From Leptospira jelokensis (GTDB taxonomy: Bacteria; Spirochaetota; Leptospiria; Leptospirales; Leptospiraceae), in contig NZ_RQGH01000023.1 of the NCBI RefSeq assembly GCF_004769635.1, forward strand, positions 62,001 to 126,000: a stretch of 64,000 nt of DNA, in the 5' to 3' direction. The notes beneath the pieces were generated by a model, which worked only from the letters and a program-made list of their open reading frames with translations, searched no databases and was not told the origin of the DNA. Positions 49,967 through 59,051 of this stretch are shown here, piece by piece. Made by a program: the position numbers and the translations under genes. Each line of letters starts with the position of its first letter. Within the stretch, counting starts at the first letter, position 1.

Positions 49967-49999
49967 TATAGTCACTGTCTACAATATAGACATTGACTA
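49967..49999 (-). promoter_or_regulatory. Inverted repeat operator upstream of DUF2141 operon
   Basis: TAGTCACTGTCTA (49969-49981) and TAGACATTGACTA (49987-49999) are inverted with one mismatch around the spacer CAATA. Inside, the minus strand reads TGTAG-ACAGTGA-CTATA, the same 5-7-5 layout as in front of the RND pump operon. It ends 16 bases before the start codon, abutting the ribosome binding site, as expected for a repressor site. Confidence 0.7.
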
Positions 50000-50049
50000 C
50001 TTTTGCATACAAATGAATCTATTGTCAAACTATTATTTTAATTTCTTTC

Positions 50050-53000
50050 TTAGTAAGAGATTCCCATCACACTCCGGAATCGAATGATGCGTTCCAATAA
50101 ATCCAATTGACTCATCTCAAACCTATCTTTTTCTTCTGAATAAAGGATCTCTGCATCGATCCATGAATTGATGTTTGTTTTTCCAAATTTTACACGTTCG
50201 TATTCTTTCTTGGATGCAAATTTTGATTTATTAACATTTGTTTGCCGAGTTAAAACCTCTTGTTTTTTCAGTTTCATCATGGCCAATGAGTCTTCTTTTT
50301 CAATTTGAAGTGCCCTGATTAAATCCAAGAACTCCTCTTTTGTTGAACGTATTTCGGATTCTGTTTCTTCTTCTTTTACTTTTCGTAATCCACCATCAAA
50401 TGGATTCATTGTGATCCCCAATGACACTTGTGCCCAATTATCTGTACTAAACTGGTTATTGTTTAGATAAATATAATTTCCTTTTGCGATTACTTTCGGT
50501 AACGCTTCGTACTCAATTGATTTTTTCTTTTCTTGTAATGCCAAAAGTTTTTTTCTTATTGCGGTTAACTCCAATCGTTCTGGTATTTCAGATTCATCCT
50601 CGGATATAGATATCTCTTCATACGCCGGGAGAGGTCCAATGGTTATTTCCTCATCGATTCCCAAATTCCTACGCAATGATAAAATAGAAATTTTTTCTTT
50701 TTCACTTAGCTCATCTAAAGAGAGTTTTGCTTGGGTTATTGCCTGCTCAATTCGGAAAATTTCACTTTCTGTTACTTGGCCTAATGCGTATAACCTACGT
50801 AATTCGCCTAACCTTACTGAAAAATTTTGTTTTAATTCAGTTAGATTTTGTCTTTTGACTTTGACACGATGTACTGTCAAAAAAGAAAGTAAAGCTTCCG
50901 CTTGAGATGTTTCTTTGGCACGAAACGATAATAATTTCTGGGATTCTTCAGAATAATCTAGAGCCTTTGAAACTGCAAACCAGTTTGCTGGATCAAATAA
51001 GGTTTGTTGCACTTCTATCCCGGAATACCAATAACTTGGATTCACACCTGCGACAATGGGAATAGCAGCATTTGGAAATAAAGTTTTGTTTCTATCTACA
51101 TGTTCTATCGATAAACCAAGTTTCGGATAATATACAGCTCTATTTAATTTTTCCTTTTCAAGATTTTTTCGTTTCCACTCTTCCCAAGCAAGTTTCACAC
51201 GCGGTGATTCCTCTGCTAATTTTACCGTATCTTTCCAAGAAAGCACCAACGGCTCTGCGGATAGTTGATGTAAGTTTGAGAACAGTAGGATGATAAATAA
51301 GAAAAATGGGAAAAGTTTTTTTATCATCTTTGGTTTTTTACTTTTTTCTTTTGTTTGGGTCTTCGTTTGAAACAAAAGATAAGTAGCCGAAGGTATCACA
51401 AATAAAGTTAAAAATGTGGAACCGAGTAGGCCAGAAATCATGGTCCAAGCAAATGGTGGCCATAACGTTGCATCCGTGATGGTTAACGGAAACAGTCCGG
51501 CAACAGTAGTTAGAGTGGTGAGTAAAATTGGCCTGATCCGTTTCGAAATCGAATACTGTATGGCTTCACTCAGAGGCATCCCTTCTCTTATCGCATTACT
51601 CATATAATCTAAGAGTAAAATCCCGTTATTCACAACGATACCAACCAGTGCAAAGATCCCGAGTAATGATAAAAATCCAAATGGTTTCCCTGAGAGTAAT
51701 AGTCCGGGAACAACTCCAATCATGGTAAGTGGGACAGTTAAAAGGATCACCCCTACTTTTTTCCAACTCCCAAACTCAAATAGTAAAAATGAAATCAGTA
51801 TCATCATTCCAAGTGGCGCTACTGCAACCAATGATTGATTCGCATTTCCAGATTCTGCTTCTTCCCCACCAAATTCCCACTGAACCGAATGAGGTAATGA
51901 TACAAATTTTAGTTTTTGATTGATGAGCTTCGTGACTTCGATTGCAGAATATCCGTTTTCCAATTCTGCGTAAATGCTAGCGCCTGTTTGTCGATTTTTT
52001 TTATATAGATAAGCAGGTTCCCATACTACTGCTAAATGAGAGACCGATTCTAACTTTACATTCTCCGTACGAGTGGAAAAAATATAATTTTTGTCAATTG
52101 AGTCAGAACTAAGATTGGATGTATCAGAAGTTCGTATCTTAATTGGAATTGGTTTTTCACCTGCTCGGTAATATCCCAATGGGATTCCATTTGTTTGCGC
52201 AAGGATGGAGAGTGTCACTTCCGACCTAGAAGTTTTGTATCTCGTCAAGGTGGCATCATCATTTTGCCAATGTAACACCGGTATTCCGATACTCAAATCT
52301 GCCCGAACATCTTTAATTCCAGGGATTTCATATAAAGTTTTTAAAATTCTTTGATTGGCCATTTCCAAATCGGTATGATCTTCACTAAAAAATCGAATTT
52401 CGATTGGAGCCTTTACTGGTGGCCCTTGTTTGAGTTCCAATAACACTGCATTTCCCATGTGCAGTTTCTGGTCCAAAATGTTTTGAAAGTCTTTTTTGAA
52501 TGAATCTTTTTCACGGATGTCATTAAAATTTAAAATAAATTGAGCTACATTCGGACTGTTTGGTGATTGGTTAAGGTTATAATAAAATAATGGAACAGAA
52601 CGACCTACAAAAACAATTACAGATTTTAACCGTTTGTCAGCACTTAACCAAGATTCAATTTGATATGCCAATCGGTTTGTTTCTAAAATATCTGTACCTT
52701 CAGGCATTCGTACATCAAGGATGAGTTGGTCTCTATCTGCATCAGGAAAAAATTTTTTGGGAAGGTATAAAAAACCGATAATCGAAATTAAAAATAGAAT
52801 ACTTACAAAAAAAAGAATCTTTTTTGCATGGAAAGGGATAAAAATTCCAATCTTTTCAGAAACCCTTTCGTATAAACTGAGTTTAGCTGGTTTATTCTTT
52901 CGTAATACCTGCATTCCCAATATTGGAGTCACGAGTAAAGCAAAGAAAAAACTAACAGTGAGTGTGATCATATTGATGATTGGAATTGCTCTTGTAAAAT

Positions 53001-54369
53001 CTGCAGAATTTCCACTAGACCCAAGTAAAGGGATAAAGGAAGCCAATGTTGTTCCTGTTGCACTCAATAATGGGAAACTCAAGTGTTGGATTGTTTCAAT
53101 GGTTGAATTTAGAATTTCTTGGCCTTCGTCAATCTTTTCCTGAATACTTTCTAAAATGACAATGACATTATCAATTAAAAGACCTAATGCCATAACAAAT
53201 GCTGCAATGGAAATTTGATGTAAAACCCCACCAAACATTCCGTAAATACCTAGGCTGATTATGGCAATCACAGGCACTATCATTGCGGAAAGAATTCCCA
53301 TACGTAGCCCCATCATCACAACTAACACGAATGCGACGATAAAGATACCTGAAACTAAATTAAAACCCAATTCACGGAGTCTAGTTTTCACATAATTCGG
53401 TTGTGAATTGATAATCTTTACAGTTACCTTTGGATGATTCTTTTGCCATTCATCAATCTTATTACCAATTGATTCCCCAAATGAAATTAGATTGATATCC
53501 TTTTTGGCAATGATGCCAAGTCCAAGAGCATTTTTTCCATTTGCCCTCATGATTTCGGTGACAGGAAATTTTGGTTTTTTTGAGACATTGGCCAACTCTG
53601 AAAAATTGATGATTTGTCCTCCCGGCAGTGGGATTGGAAACAAAGAAAACGTTGAGAGATCGCGAAACCAGCCGTCCGATTGCACCATTACCTTTTTACC
53701 ATCTATCGCCAAAGCTCCAGGCGCAATATTATGATTATTGGATTGGATCCAATCCATCATCAATCTGAGCGAAATGCCTTTCTCTTCTAATCTTTGTTTT
53801 GTGATTAAAATTTCAATTTCTTCTTCTGGATCTGCCAAACGGTTGATTTTTGAAACCGAGTTAATTTTCATTAAATCTGTTTTCAGTGATTCAGTTTCTG
53901 ATTTAAGAAAAAGAATGTCCTCCGAACCTGTTATAGAAATCAAAATGGCTTCTTGTTCTGTCACCCTTCGATTTAAATCCCAAGGCAACAAACCATTTGG
54001 GTATTTCGATTCTGTACGTTTGATTGTATCTTCTATTCTTTTCCAAGCATCATTAATTTCTTGTTCAGTTCCCATTTGATCGTTCAAACGAATTTCTGCG
54101 ATCATCACTTCAGGCCGAACCCGAATTTCTAAGTTTGCAATAGAAGGAACTTCAGCCAATGCCTCCTCAGTTGGTAAGATCACAAGTCGATGAATGGTCT
54201 CAACGGAAGCTCCAGGGTAAATCATTTTCAGAACACCAAATCGCTCTTTTAATCTAGGGTCTTCTTCACGTGGCATGATTAAAAATTCAAGGATCCCTAG
54301 GAAAAACAAAAATGTAAAAATAGTCAGTAATAAACTTTTACGTTGGATCACAAAATTTGCAAAGTTCAT
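50050..54369 (-). CDS. RND efflux pump fused to a TolC-like outer-membrane channel
   Basis: One 1439-residue frame. Residues 1-1010 are a full RND inner-membrane transporter: first helix (13-32), a TM4 region with FVMALGLLIDNVIVILES, twelve helices in two blocks, two large periplasmic loops, and the TM10 region GIVVNNGILLLDYM. Residues 1015-1439 are a complete outer-membrane factor: MIKKLFPFF...LHQLSA is an intact signal peptide, then two OEP repeats (WKDTVKLAEESPRVKLAWEEWKRKN, and a second after 1230). Normally these are two genes. An internal signal peptide may be cleaved after export, releasing the channel. The start overlaps the adaptor stop by 4 bases. An assembly or indel error at the junction is possible. 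Confidence 0.85.
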   Translation of the reverse strand: MNFANFVIQRKSLLLTIFTFLFFLGILEFLIMPREEDPRLKERFGVLKMIYPGASVETIHRLVILPTEEALAEVPSIANLEIRVRPEVMIAEIRLNDQMGTEQEINDAWKRIEDTIKRTESKYPNGLLPWDLNRRVTEQEAILISITGSEDILFLKSETESLKTDLMKINSVSKINRLADPEEEIEILITKQRLEEKGISLRLMMDWIQSNNHNIAPGALAIDGKKVMVQSDGWFRDLSTFSLFPIPLPGGQIINFSELANVSKKPKFPVTEIMRANGKNALGLGIIAKKDINLISFGESIGNKIDEWQKNHPKVTVKIINSQPNYVKTRLRELGFNLVSGIFIVAFVLVVMMGLRMGILSAMIVPVIAIISLGIYGMFGGVLHQISIAAFVMALGLLIDNVIVILESIQEKIDEGQEILNSTIETIQHLSFPLLSATGTTLASFIPLLGSSGNSADFTRAIPIINMITLTVSFFFALLVTPILGMQVLRKNKPAKLSLYERVSEKIGIFIPFHAKKILFFVSILFLISIIGFLYLPKKFFPDADRDQLILDVRMPEGTDILETNRLAYQIESWLSADKRLKSVIVFVGRSVPLFYYNLNQSPNSPNVAQFILNFNDIREKDSFKKDFQNILDQKLHMGNAVLLELKQGPPVKAPIEIRFFSEDHTDLEMANQRILKTLYEIPGIKDVRADLSIGIPVLHWQNDDATLTRYKTSRSEVTLSILAQTNGIPLGYYRAGEKPIPIKIRTSDTSNLSSDSIDKNYIFSTRTENVKLESVSHLAVVWEPAYLYKKNRQTGASIYAELENGYSAIEVTKLINQKLKFVSLPHSVQWEFGGEEAESGNANQSLVAVAPLGMMILISFLLFEFGSWKKVGVILLTVPLTMIGVVPGLLLSGKPFGFLSLLGIFALVGIVVNNGILLLDYMSNAIREGMPLSEAIQYSISKRIRPILLTTLTTVAGLFPLTITDATLWPPFAWTMISGLLGSTFLTLFVIPSATYLLFQTKTQTKEKSKKPKMIKKLFPFFLFIILLFSNLHQLSAEPLVLSWKDTVKLAEESPRVKLAWEEWKRKNLEKEKLNRAVYYPKLGLSIEHVDRNKTLFPNAAIPIVAGVNPSYWYSGIEVQQTLFDPANWFAVSKALDYSEESQKLLSFRAKETSQAEALLSFLTVHRVKVKRQNLTELKQNFSVRLGELRRLYALGQVTESEIFRIEQAITQAKLSLDELSEKEKISILSLRRNLGIDEEITIGPLPAYEEISISEDESEIPERLELTAIRKKLLALQEKKKSIEYEALPKVIAKGNYIYLNNNQFSTDNWAQVSLGITMNPFDGGLRKVKEEETESEIRSTKEEFLDLIRALQIEKEDSLAMMKLKKQEVLTRQTNVNKSKFASKKEYERVKFGKTNINSWIDAEILYSEEKDRFEMSQLDLLERIIRFRSVMGISY

Positions 54370-54977
54370 AAATTCACCTTCACAGACATTCCATCCACCA
54401 ATTCACCTAATCTTGAAATGACGAGAATATCACCTAACATTAAATCGCCAACAACAAGCGCTTGGTTCTCTTTGATTCCTATTACTTCGACATTTAGTCG
54501 AATGGCTTTACCATCTACGACTCGGTATACAGATTGATATTTTCCAAATGGAGAATAAATGGTATTGAGAGGGATTTTATATCCAAAACTTTGTTTGGTA
54601 TAAAAAACAGCTTCCAGTTGCGAAGAATCAATCCAACCTTCAGGAAATGTAAAATTACTGGTGAATGAATCATTTTTGTAATGAAGATTTACCACAAATG
54701 TTTGGGCATTCACATACGGTAGTTTGAGTTGGATTTTACTTGGTTTATGAAGTTGGATCAAATGGATCGAGTTAGGTTCAAATTCCAAATGGTATAAATT
54801 TTTTTCTTTATTTTTTACTACCCTACCCCTAACCGAAATCTCCCTTATGGGGAACTGAGATTTTAGCTCATAACCTTTTGTTTGTAATTCGGATTTCGAT
54901 TCCCTTTGGGATGGCCCACAAAAAAATAGCAAATTACCAATGAAAAGGATCATCAAAATAGCAGACCAGGGCATCAT
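54366..54977 (-). CDS. Truncated-looking RND periplasmic adaptor lipoprotein
   Basis: A 203-residue lipoprotein (signal peptide with NLLFF before Cys20). It lines up with the membrane-fusion-protein family only in its beta-barrel part (about 85-140) and membrane-proximal part (VYRVVDGKAIRLNVEVIGIKENQALVVGDLMLGDILVISRLGELVDGMSVKV). The lipoyl domain and helical hairpin that normally reach the TolC channel are missing or reduced to a short stretch; typical adaptors have 350-400 residues. No broken frame is seen, so this is its natural size. It precedes the RND-OMF fusion with a 4-base overlap. Confidence 0.75.
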   Translation of the reverse strand: MMPWSAILMILFIGNLLFFCGPSQRESKSELQTKGYELKSQFPIREISVRGRVVKNKEKNLYHLEFEPNSIHLIQLHKPSKIQLKLPYVNAQTFVVNLHYKNDSFTSNFTFPEGWIDSSQLEAVFYTKQSFGYKIPLNTIYSPFGKYQSVYRVVDGKAIRLNVEVIGIKENQALVVGDLMLGDILVISRLGELVDGMSVKVNL

Positions 54978-54985
54978 AAAACCTC

Positions 54986-55026
54986 TTTATGTAGGCAGAG
55001 ACTACATAAATGTAGACTACGTCTAC
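54986..55026. promoter_or_regulatory. Overlapping inverted repeats between adaptor and tetR genes
   Basis: TTTATGTAG (54986-54994) and CTACATAAA (55002-55010) are perfectly inverted around 7 bases. Directly beside it GTAGAC (55012-55017) and GTCTAC (55021-55026) are inverted around TAC. A related half, GTAGACAATATCTAT, lies at 55054-55068. The core on the minus strand is TGTAG-TCTCTGC-CTACA, matching the DUF2141 operon site. Likely operators of the divergent TetR regulator (inference). Confidence 0.72.
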
Positions 55027-55088
55027 TTTCTGGAGTTTTGTCAACAGAAAAAAGTAGACAATATCTATATTTGGAATTTTCTAATCAC

Positions 55089-55733
55089 ATGATCCAAGAA
55101 AGGCGAAAGGTAAAAAAAGGTTACCACCACGGAAATTTGAGGGAAGCCATACTAAATGAATCCATTTTATGGATTCGGAAAAAAGGTGTAGAATCACTTA
55201 GCCTACGAGAAATAGCGAAAAAAATTGGTGTGACCCATTCTGCACCCAACAAACATTTTGCGAAAAAGGAAACCTTACTTGCGAGTTTGATTGAAATGGG
55301 ATTTGAACAGTTCAAACAAGCCCTTATCGAAGGGAAAAAGGACATTATCAAAAACCCAAAAGAGGCGTTTATCGGAATGGGGATTGCTTATGTAAAGTTT
55401 GCCAATGAAAATCCCGAAATTTATCGTTTGATGTTTTCCAATCATATCGATGACATTTCAGCTTATCCCGCTTGTGAAAAAGCTGGTTTTGAGGCATTCG
55501 AAGTTTTATTATCAACTGTGATCCTCCTACAAGAAAAAGGGATCATCAAAAAAGGGGACCCAAAAGAGATATCGTACTTAATATGGTCATTTACCCATGG
55601 TTATGTGATGCTACAACTGGATAAGAGACTCAGTGGCATTGAATCAAAACAGAAACAACCAATGACAAAAGGTTATGAAGCTACCCTTTTTGAAAATATG
55701 ATGAACCATATGGGACTCGGACTTTTAACGTAA
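55089..55733 (+). CDS. TetR family regulator
   Basis: A 215-residue repressor-like protein. The N-terminal helix-turn-helix domain (about 15-62: YHHGNLREAILNESILWIRKKG, LSLREIAKKIGVTHSAPNKHFAKKETLL) is typical, followed by an all-helical ligand-binding domain with the WHG-type pattern (YLIWSFTHGYVMLQLDKRL). The start at 55089 is preferred; an earlier TTG at 55038 would place 17 odd residues before the domain and overlap operator sequences. It is divergent from the adaptor-pump operon, which it probably controls. Confidence 0.85.
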   Translation: MIQERRKVKKGYHHGNLREAILNESILWIRKKGVESLSLREIAKKIGVTHSAPNKHFAKKETLLASLIEMGFEQFKQALIEGKKDIIKNPKEAFIGMGIAYVKFANENPEIYRLMFSNHIDDISAYPACEKAGFEAFEVLLSTVILLQEKGIIKKGDPKEISYLIWSFTHGYVMLQLDKRLSGIESKQKQPMTKGYEATLFENMMNHMGLGLLT

Positions 55734-55800
55734 AAATCGCAAAAACGATCCAATATTCATTCTGCTCCTTCTGTATAATGTACAATAGAAAGGAGAAAAA

Positions 55801-56193
55801 ATGAAATTCCAAAATATCCAAACTGGGATCATCACTGATCAAATAAACGAAACCAAAGAATTCTACCAAACTTGGTTGGGATTAGATGTGAAATTTGAAA
55901 CCGATTGGTTTGTATTATTATGTTTGCCGAATCGTAAGGAAATTGAAGTTGCGATTATGGCACCTAACCAACCGCAAGTACGAAAACCATATTTCCAAAA
56001 ACCCTATCAAAAATCTGGAATCTGGTTTATCTTTGAGACAAAAGATATCCAAAATCTTTATTTAGATATGAAAAGAAAAAATGCCCCTATCGACCTAGAG
56101 CTAATCGAAGAAGAATGGGGGGATGTCCATTTCACATTGATTGACCCAAATGGAATTGGAATTGACATCGTCCAAGAAAGAAACCTTTCCTAA
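55801..56193 (+). CDS. VOC (glyoxalase/bleomycin-resistance fold) protein
   Basis: A 130-residue single VOC unit. The pattern KFQNIQTGIITDQINETKEFYQTWLGLD at the start and VHFTLIDPNGIGIDIVQ at the end are characteristic of the fold. The expected metal-binding His and Glu pattern is only partly visible, so it may bind rather than transform a small molecule. AGAAAGGAG precedes the ATG. An AraC-GyrI regulator follows. Confidence 0.8.
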   Translation: MKFQNIQTGIITDQINETKEFYQTWLGLDVKFETDWFVLLCLPNRKEIEVAIMAPNQPQVRKPYFQKPYQKSGIWFIFETKDIQNLYLDMKRKNAPIDLELIEEEWGDVHFTLIDPNGIGIDIVQERNLS

Positions 56194-56220
56194 AAAATAG
56201 AAAGACAAGGAACCTAAGGC

Positions 56221-56252
56221 TTTCCTATATTTGTATGATTACAAATAGGAAA
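56221..56252 (+). promoter_or_regulatory. Inverted repeat at the ribosome binding site of the AraC-GyrI gene
   Basis: TTTCCTATATTTGT pairs with ACAAATAGGAAA (56241-56252) over 12 bp with a two-base bulge and a 6-base loop. The right arm contains the AGGAAAG used as ribosome binding site for the GTG start at 56260. It could be an operator or a hairpin restricting translation. Confidence 0.45.
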
Positions 56253-56259
56253 GTCTTTT

Positions 56260-57120
56260 GTGCCGAAGAAACCAAACTTATACCCAATTTGGAACCAATT
56301 GGAATCAAAACTGGAAAATCCAGTTGGGTTAAACCAAATTGCTTTTTTTACAGGTTATAGTGACTGGCATTTTCATAGAGTCTTTAAATCCATCCAAGGT
56401 GAAAATCTAAAACAGTACATCAGAAGGTTACGATTAGAGAAAGCTGCTTATGAATTAAAAATTACAGAATACCCAGTCATAGAAATTGCCTTGGAAGCGG
56501 GTTATTTATCACAGGAAGCCTTTACAAAGGCATTTAAACGGGTGATTGGTTTCACACCTTCCGATTTTCGCAAACGATACCAAAACCATAAAAAGAAAAC
56601 TAAATCAAATCATCTAACTATGCCAGACGGTGTTTCAAAACATGGTTTTCAGATCAAAACAATCACGTCATTTCCCATTGTCTATATTCGCCACATCGGA
56701 AACTACGAAGAATTACCTGGACCAATTCCAGAAGCAAAAGAAGTGAAAGAGATCCAAAGCCTTCTTGGCAAATGGAAATCCACTTGGCCAAAACACAAAT
56801 GGATTGGGATTTGCCAAGACGATCCAGAAATTTCTCCAAAAGGAAAAATCCGGTTTGATTTGGGTATTACCATGGCTCCAAGCCCACAACCTTTACCAAT
56901 TGGATTTGGCCTGCAAACCATAACAGGTGGTAGGTATTTACAAATCCGTTACCAAGGGAAATATGAAACCTTGCCGAAGATTTATGATTGGATTTTGAAT
57001 GAATATTGTACAAAGAACGCAATTCAGTTACGGAATCTACCTCCATGGGAATGTTACTTAAACCCATTTGAAATGAGTGAAGGGAAACGGATCACCGATA
57101 TCTACCTTCCTATCCAATGA
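56260..57120 (+). CDS. AraC family regulator with GyrI-like effector domain
   Basis: A 286-residue regulator. The N-terminal AraC helix-turn-helix pair (about 5-112; AFFTGYSDWHFHRVFKSIQGENLKQYIRRLRLEKAAYEL, then ALEAGYLSQEAFTKAFKRVIGFTPSDFRK) is followed by a GyrI/SbmC-like small-molecule-binding domain (130-286; IVYIRHIGNYEEL, GRYLQIRYQGKYETLPKIYDWI). The start is GTG. Related proteins respond to drugs, fitting a role in controlling detoxification, possibly the adjacent VOC gene. Confidence 0.85.
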   Translation: MPKKPNLYPIWNQLESKLENPVGLNQIAFFTGYSDWHFHRVFKSIQGENLKQYIRRLRLEKAAYELKITEYPVIEIALEAGYLSQEAFTKAFKRVIGFTPSDFRKRYQNHKKKTKSNHLTMPDGVSKHGFQIKTITSFPIVYIRHIGNYEELPGPIPEAKEVKEIQSLLGKWKSTWPKHKWIGICQDDPEISPKGKIRFDLGITMAPSPQPLPIGFGLQTITGGRYLQIRYQGKYETLPKIYDWILNEYCTKNAIQLRNLPPWECYLNPFEMSEGKRITDIYLPIQ

Positions 57121-57356
57121 CATCGACTCTCATTGGTACCATCGAAACTCATATCGAGTTACGTGTGAAAATGAATCAACGAGAATCAATTTGATTCGAA
57201 AGAATAAGAATCCAAGTGAACTTTCAAAAAGACCAATGGTGAATGATTCTTTTCGTTCGGAATTTTGAAAATTGGTTCGTCAAATTCTCAATGTAAGGTA
57301 TACAAAGGCCCTTCACACCTAACCTAGTGAGATGGGTGAGAAAAGGAGACTAGGAA

Positions 57357-58937
57357 ATGTCCCAAGAAAATACGGAAATTAGCAAATTTGAAAGGACCAT
57401 GTTCCGACGTGGTATCTCCCTAATTGTTCTGACGAAGTATGGTTTGGGAGTCATTTTCCTCTTAGGTGTTGCCTCGAATTATTCGACAAAGAGTTTTATC
57501 CCAAATTTAATCGGTTCATTGATCTTCATTCTAAATGCAGTCGTCGCAGGTTATTTTCTAAAAAAAGAAAAAGATATTTCAAAATTATATGCCCGCTCCA
57601 TCATTCTCATCGACTTACTCATCATTTTATGTTTTTTCTATCTGGACATTTATAATAACTACACGAAAGGTGATGCCAGTAACACGTTGAGTACGGGAAT
57701 TTTTTACATTATCTTTGTTTTCATTTCGATTTATGCAAGTTTCTTATTTGATATCAAACTCATCCTAAGTGTTGGGATCATTTCCACGATTGTTTACATC
57801 GGAGGGATCTTTTTATCTCATAAGTTGGGAGCTCAGTTCATCCCAAAACCTTTCCCTGAAATGATTCGAGCCAATCACATTATCGTAACTACCGAAATCC
57901 AAAAGGTGATTTTTTATTTTGGAGTGGTATTTAGCTTACGATATGTTGTTTCTCTAATGCGCGATATGCAAAATGATTTAAAGTCTAAACTACAAGAAAG
58001 TTTGGAAAAACAATTTTTTATTTCCAAGAAATCGAGCCAATTGGAGAAATCAGCCAACACTCTTGCACAATCAGTCGAAAAATTACAATCCATGTCTGAT
58101 GAATTGCACAACCAGTCCCAAAACCAAGCAGCATCTGTCGAAGAAATTTCCGCATCCGTGGAAGAGTTATCCTCATCCGCAGTTAGTTCAGCCAACCTAG
58201 TGGAAGACCAAGTAACACGAGTTAAAATAGTCGACCAAAACTTTTTATCACTCCAAAACTTAAGTGAAAGTGTAAAAGCAAAAACTGTACAAATTGCAAA
58301 AGACGTGAGCCATTCAGCTGATTTTAGCAAAAAAGTAAAAACCTCTTCAGAAGAACTAAATTCTATTTATTCAGAGCTCAACCAAGCATTCTCAAAAGTA
58401 GAAGAGATCAACCAAATGATGTCGGAAATTGCGGACCAAACCAATTTGCTTGCATTAAATGCATCCATCGAAGCGGCACGTGCGGGTGAACATGGACGAG
58501 GATTTGCAGTTGTCGCCCAAGAAGTTGCCAAACTTGCAGAAAGGTCCCAATCCAATGCCGGAACCATTGCAAAAATTGTGAAAGAGGCAGGCTTAAAAAT
58601 CAACGAAGGGACACGATATTCAAAGGAAGTTAAGGCCCAAGTTGAAAACCAAAATGGTGAATTGTTACGAATCGAAAGTGAAATCTTGAGCTTGGAAGGG
58701 CATGTGAACGAACAAGAAGTACTCAATTTAAAATTGAGAGATACTTTTTCCGAACTCCATGTACTTTCCGAACAAATTGGTGTGATTGCACAAGAACAAA
58801 TGTCTGGCAGTAAAGAAATCAACCATGCCATAACTGTCATCGATGAAACCACTCAAAAATTAGCAGATTCCGTACAACTTCTCTATGAAGAGATAGGCGA
58901 AATTCATACCCAAGCCAAACAACTGCATCTCAATTAG
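57357..58937 (+). CDS. Methyl-accepting chemotaxis protein with six-TM N-terminus
   Basis: A 526-residue chemoreceptor. About six transmembrane helices within residues 20-205 form an integral sensor, without a large periplasmic domain. A coiled-coil signalling domain follows (215-526) with the hairpin tip [41 protein letters not shown] (bounds about 357-397), the CheA/CheW contact. There is no HAMP domain. AAAAGGAG precedes the ATG. It would send signals to the flagellar motor from a membrane-embedded or intracellular cue. Confidence 0.92.
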   Translation: MSQENTEISKFERTMFRRGISLIVLTKYGLGVIFLLGVASNYSTKSFIPNLIGSLIFILNAVVAGYFLKKEKDISKLYARSIILIDLLIILCFFYLDIYNNYTKGDASNTLSTGIFYIIFVFISIYASFLFDIKLILSVGIISTIVYIGGIFLSHKLGAQFIPKPFPEMIRANHIIVTTEIQKVIFYFGVVFSLRYVVSLMRDMQNDLKSKLQESLEKQFFISKKSSQLEKSANTLAQSVEKLQSMSDELHNQSQNQAASVEEISASVEELSSSAVSSANLVEDQVTRVKIVDQNFLSLQNLSESVKAKTVQIAKDVSHSADFSKKVKTSSEELNSIYSELNQAFSKVEEINQMMSEIADQTNLLALNASIEAARAGEHGRGFAVVAQEVAKLAERSQSNAGTIAKIVKEAGLKINEGTRYSKEVKAQVENQNGELLRIESEILSLEGHVNEQEVLNLKLRDTFSELHVLSEQIGVIAQEQMSGSKEINHAITVIDETTQKLADSVQLLYEEIGEIHTQAKQLHLN

Positions 58938-59051
58938 GGATTTAGATGAAATTGAATTCAGTTCTATCTTAAAACCTGTCTTTACAATTCTGAATCCCAC
59001 TAGAATTTTGGGTAATTGGCAATAAATTTCTTACACTAGTGTATTCAGGCA

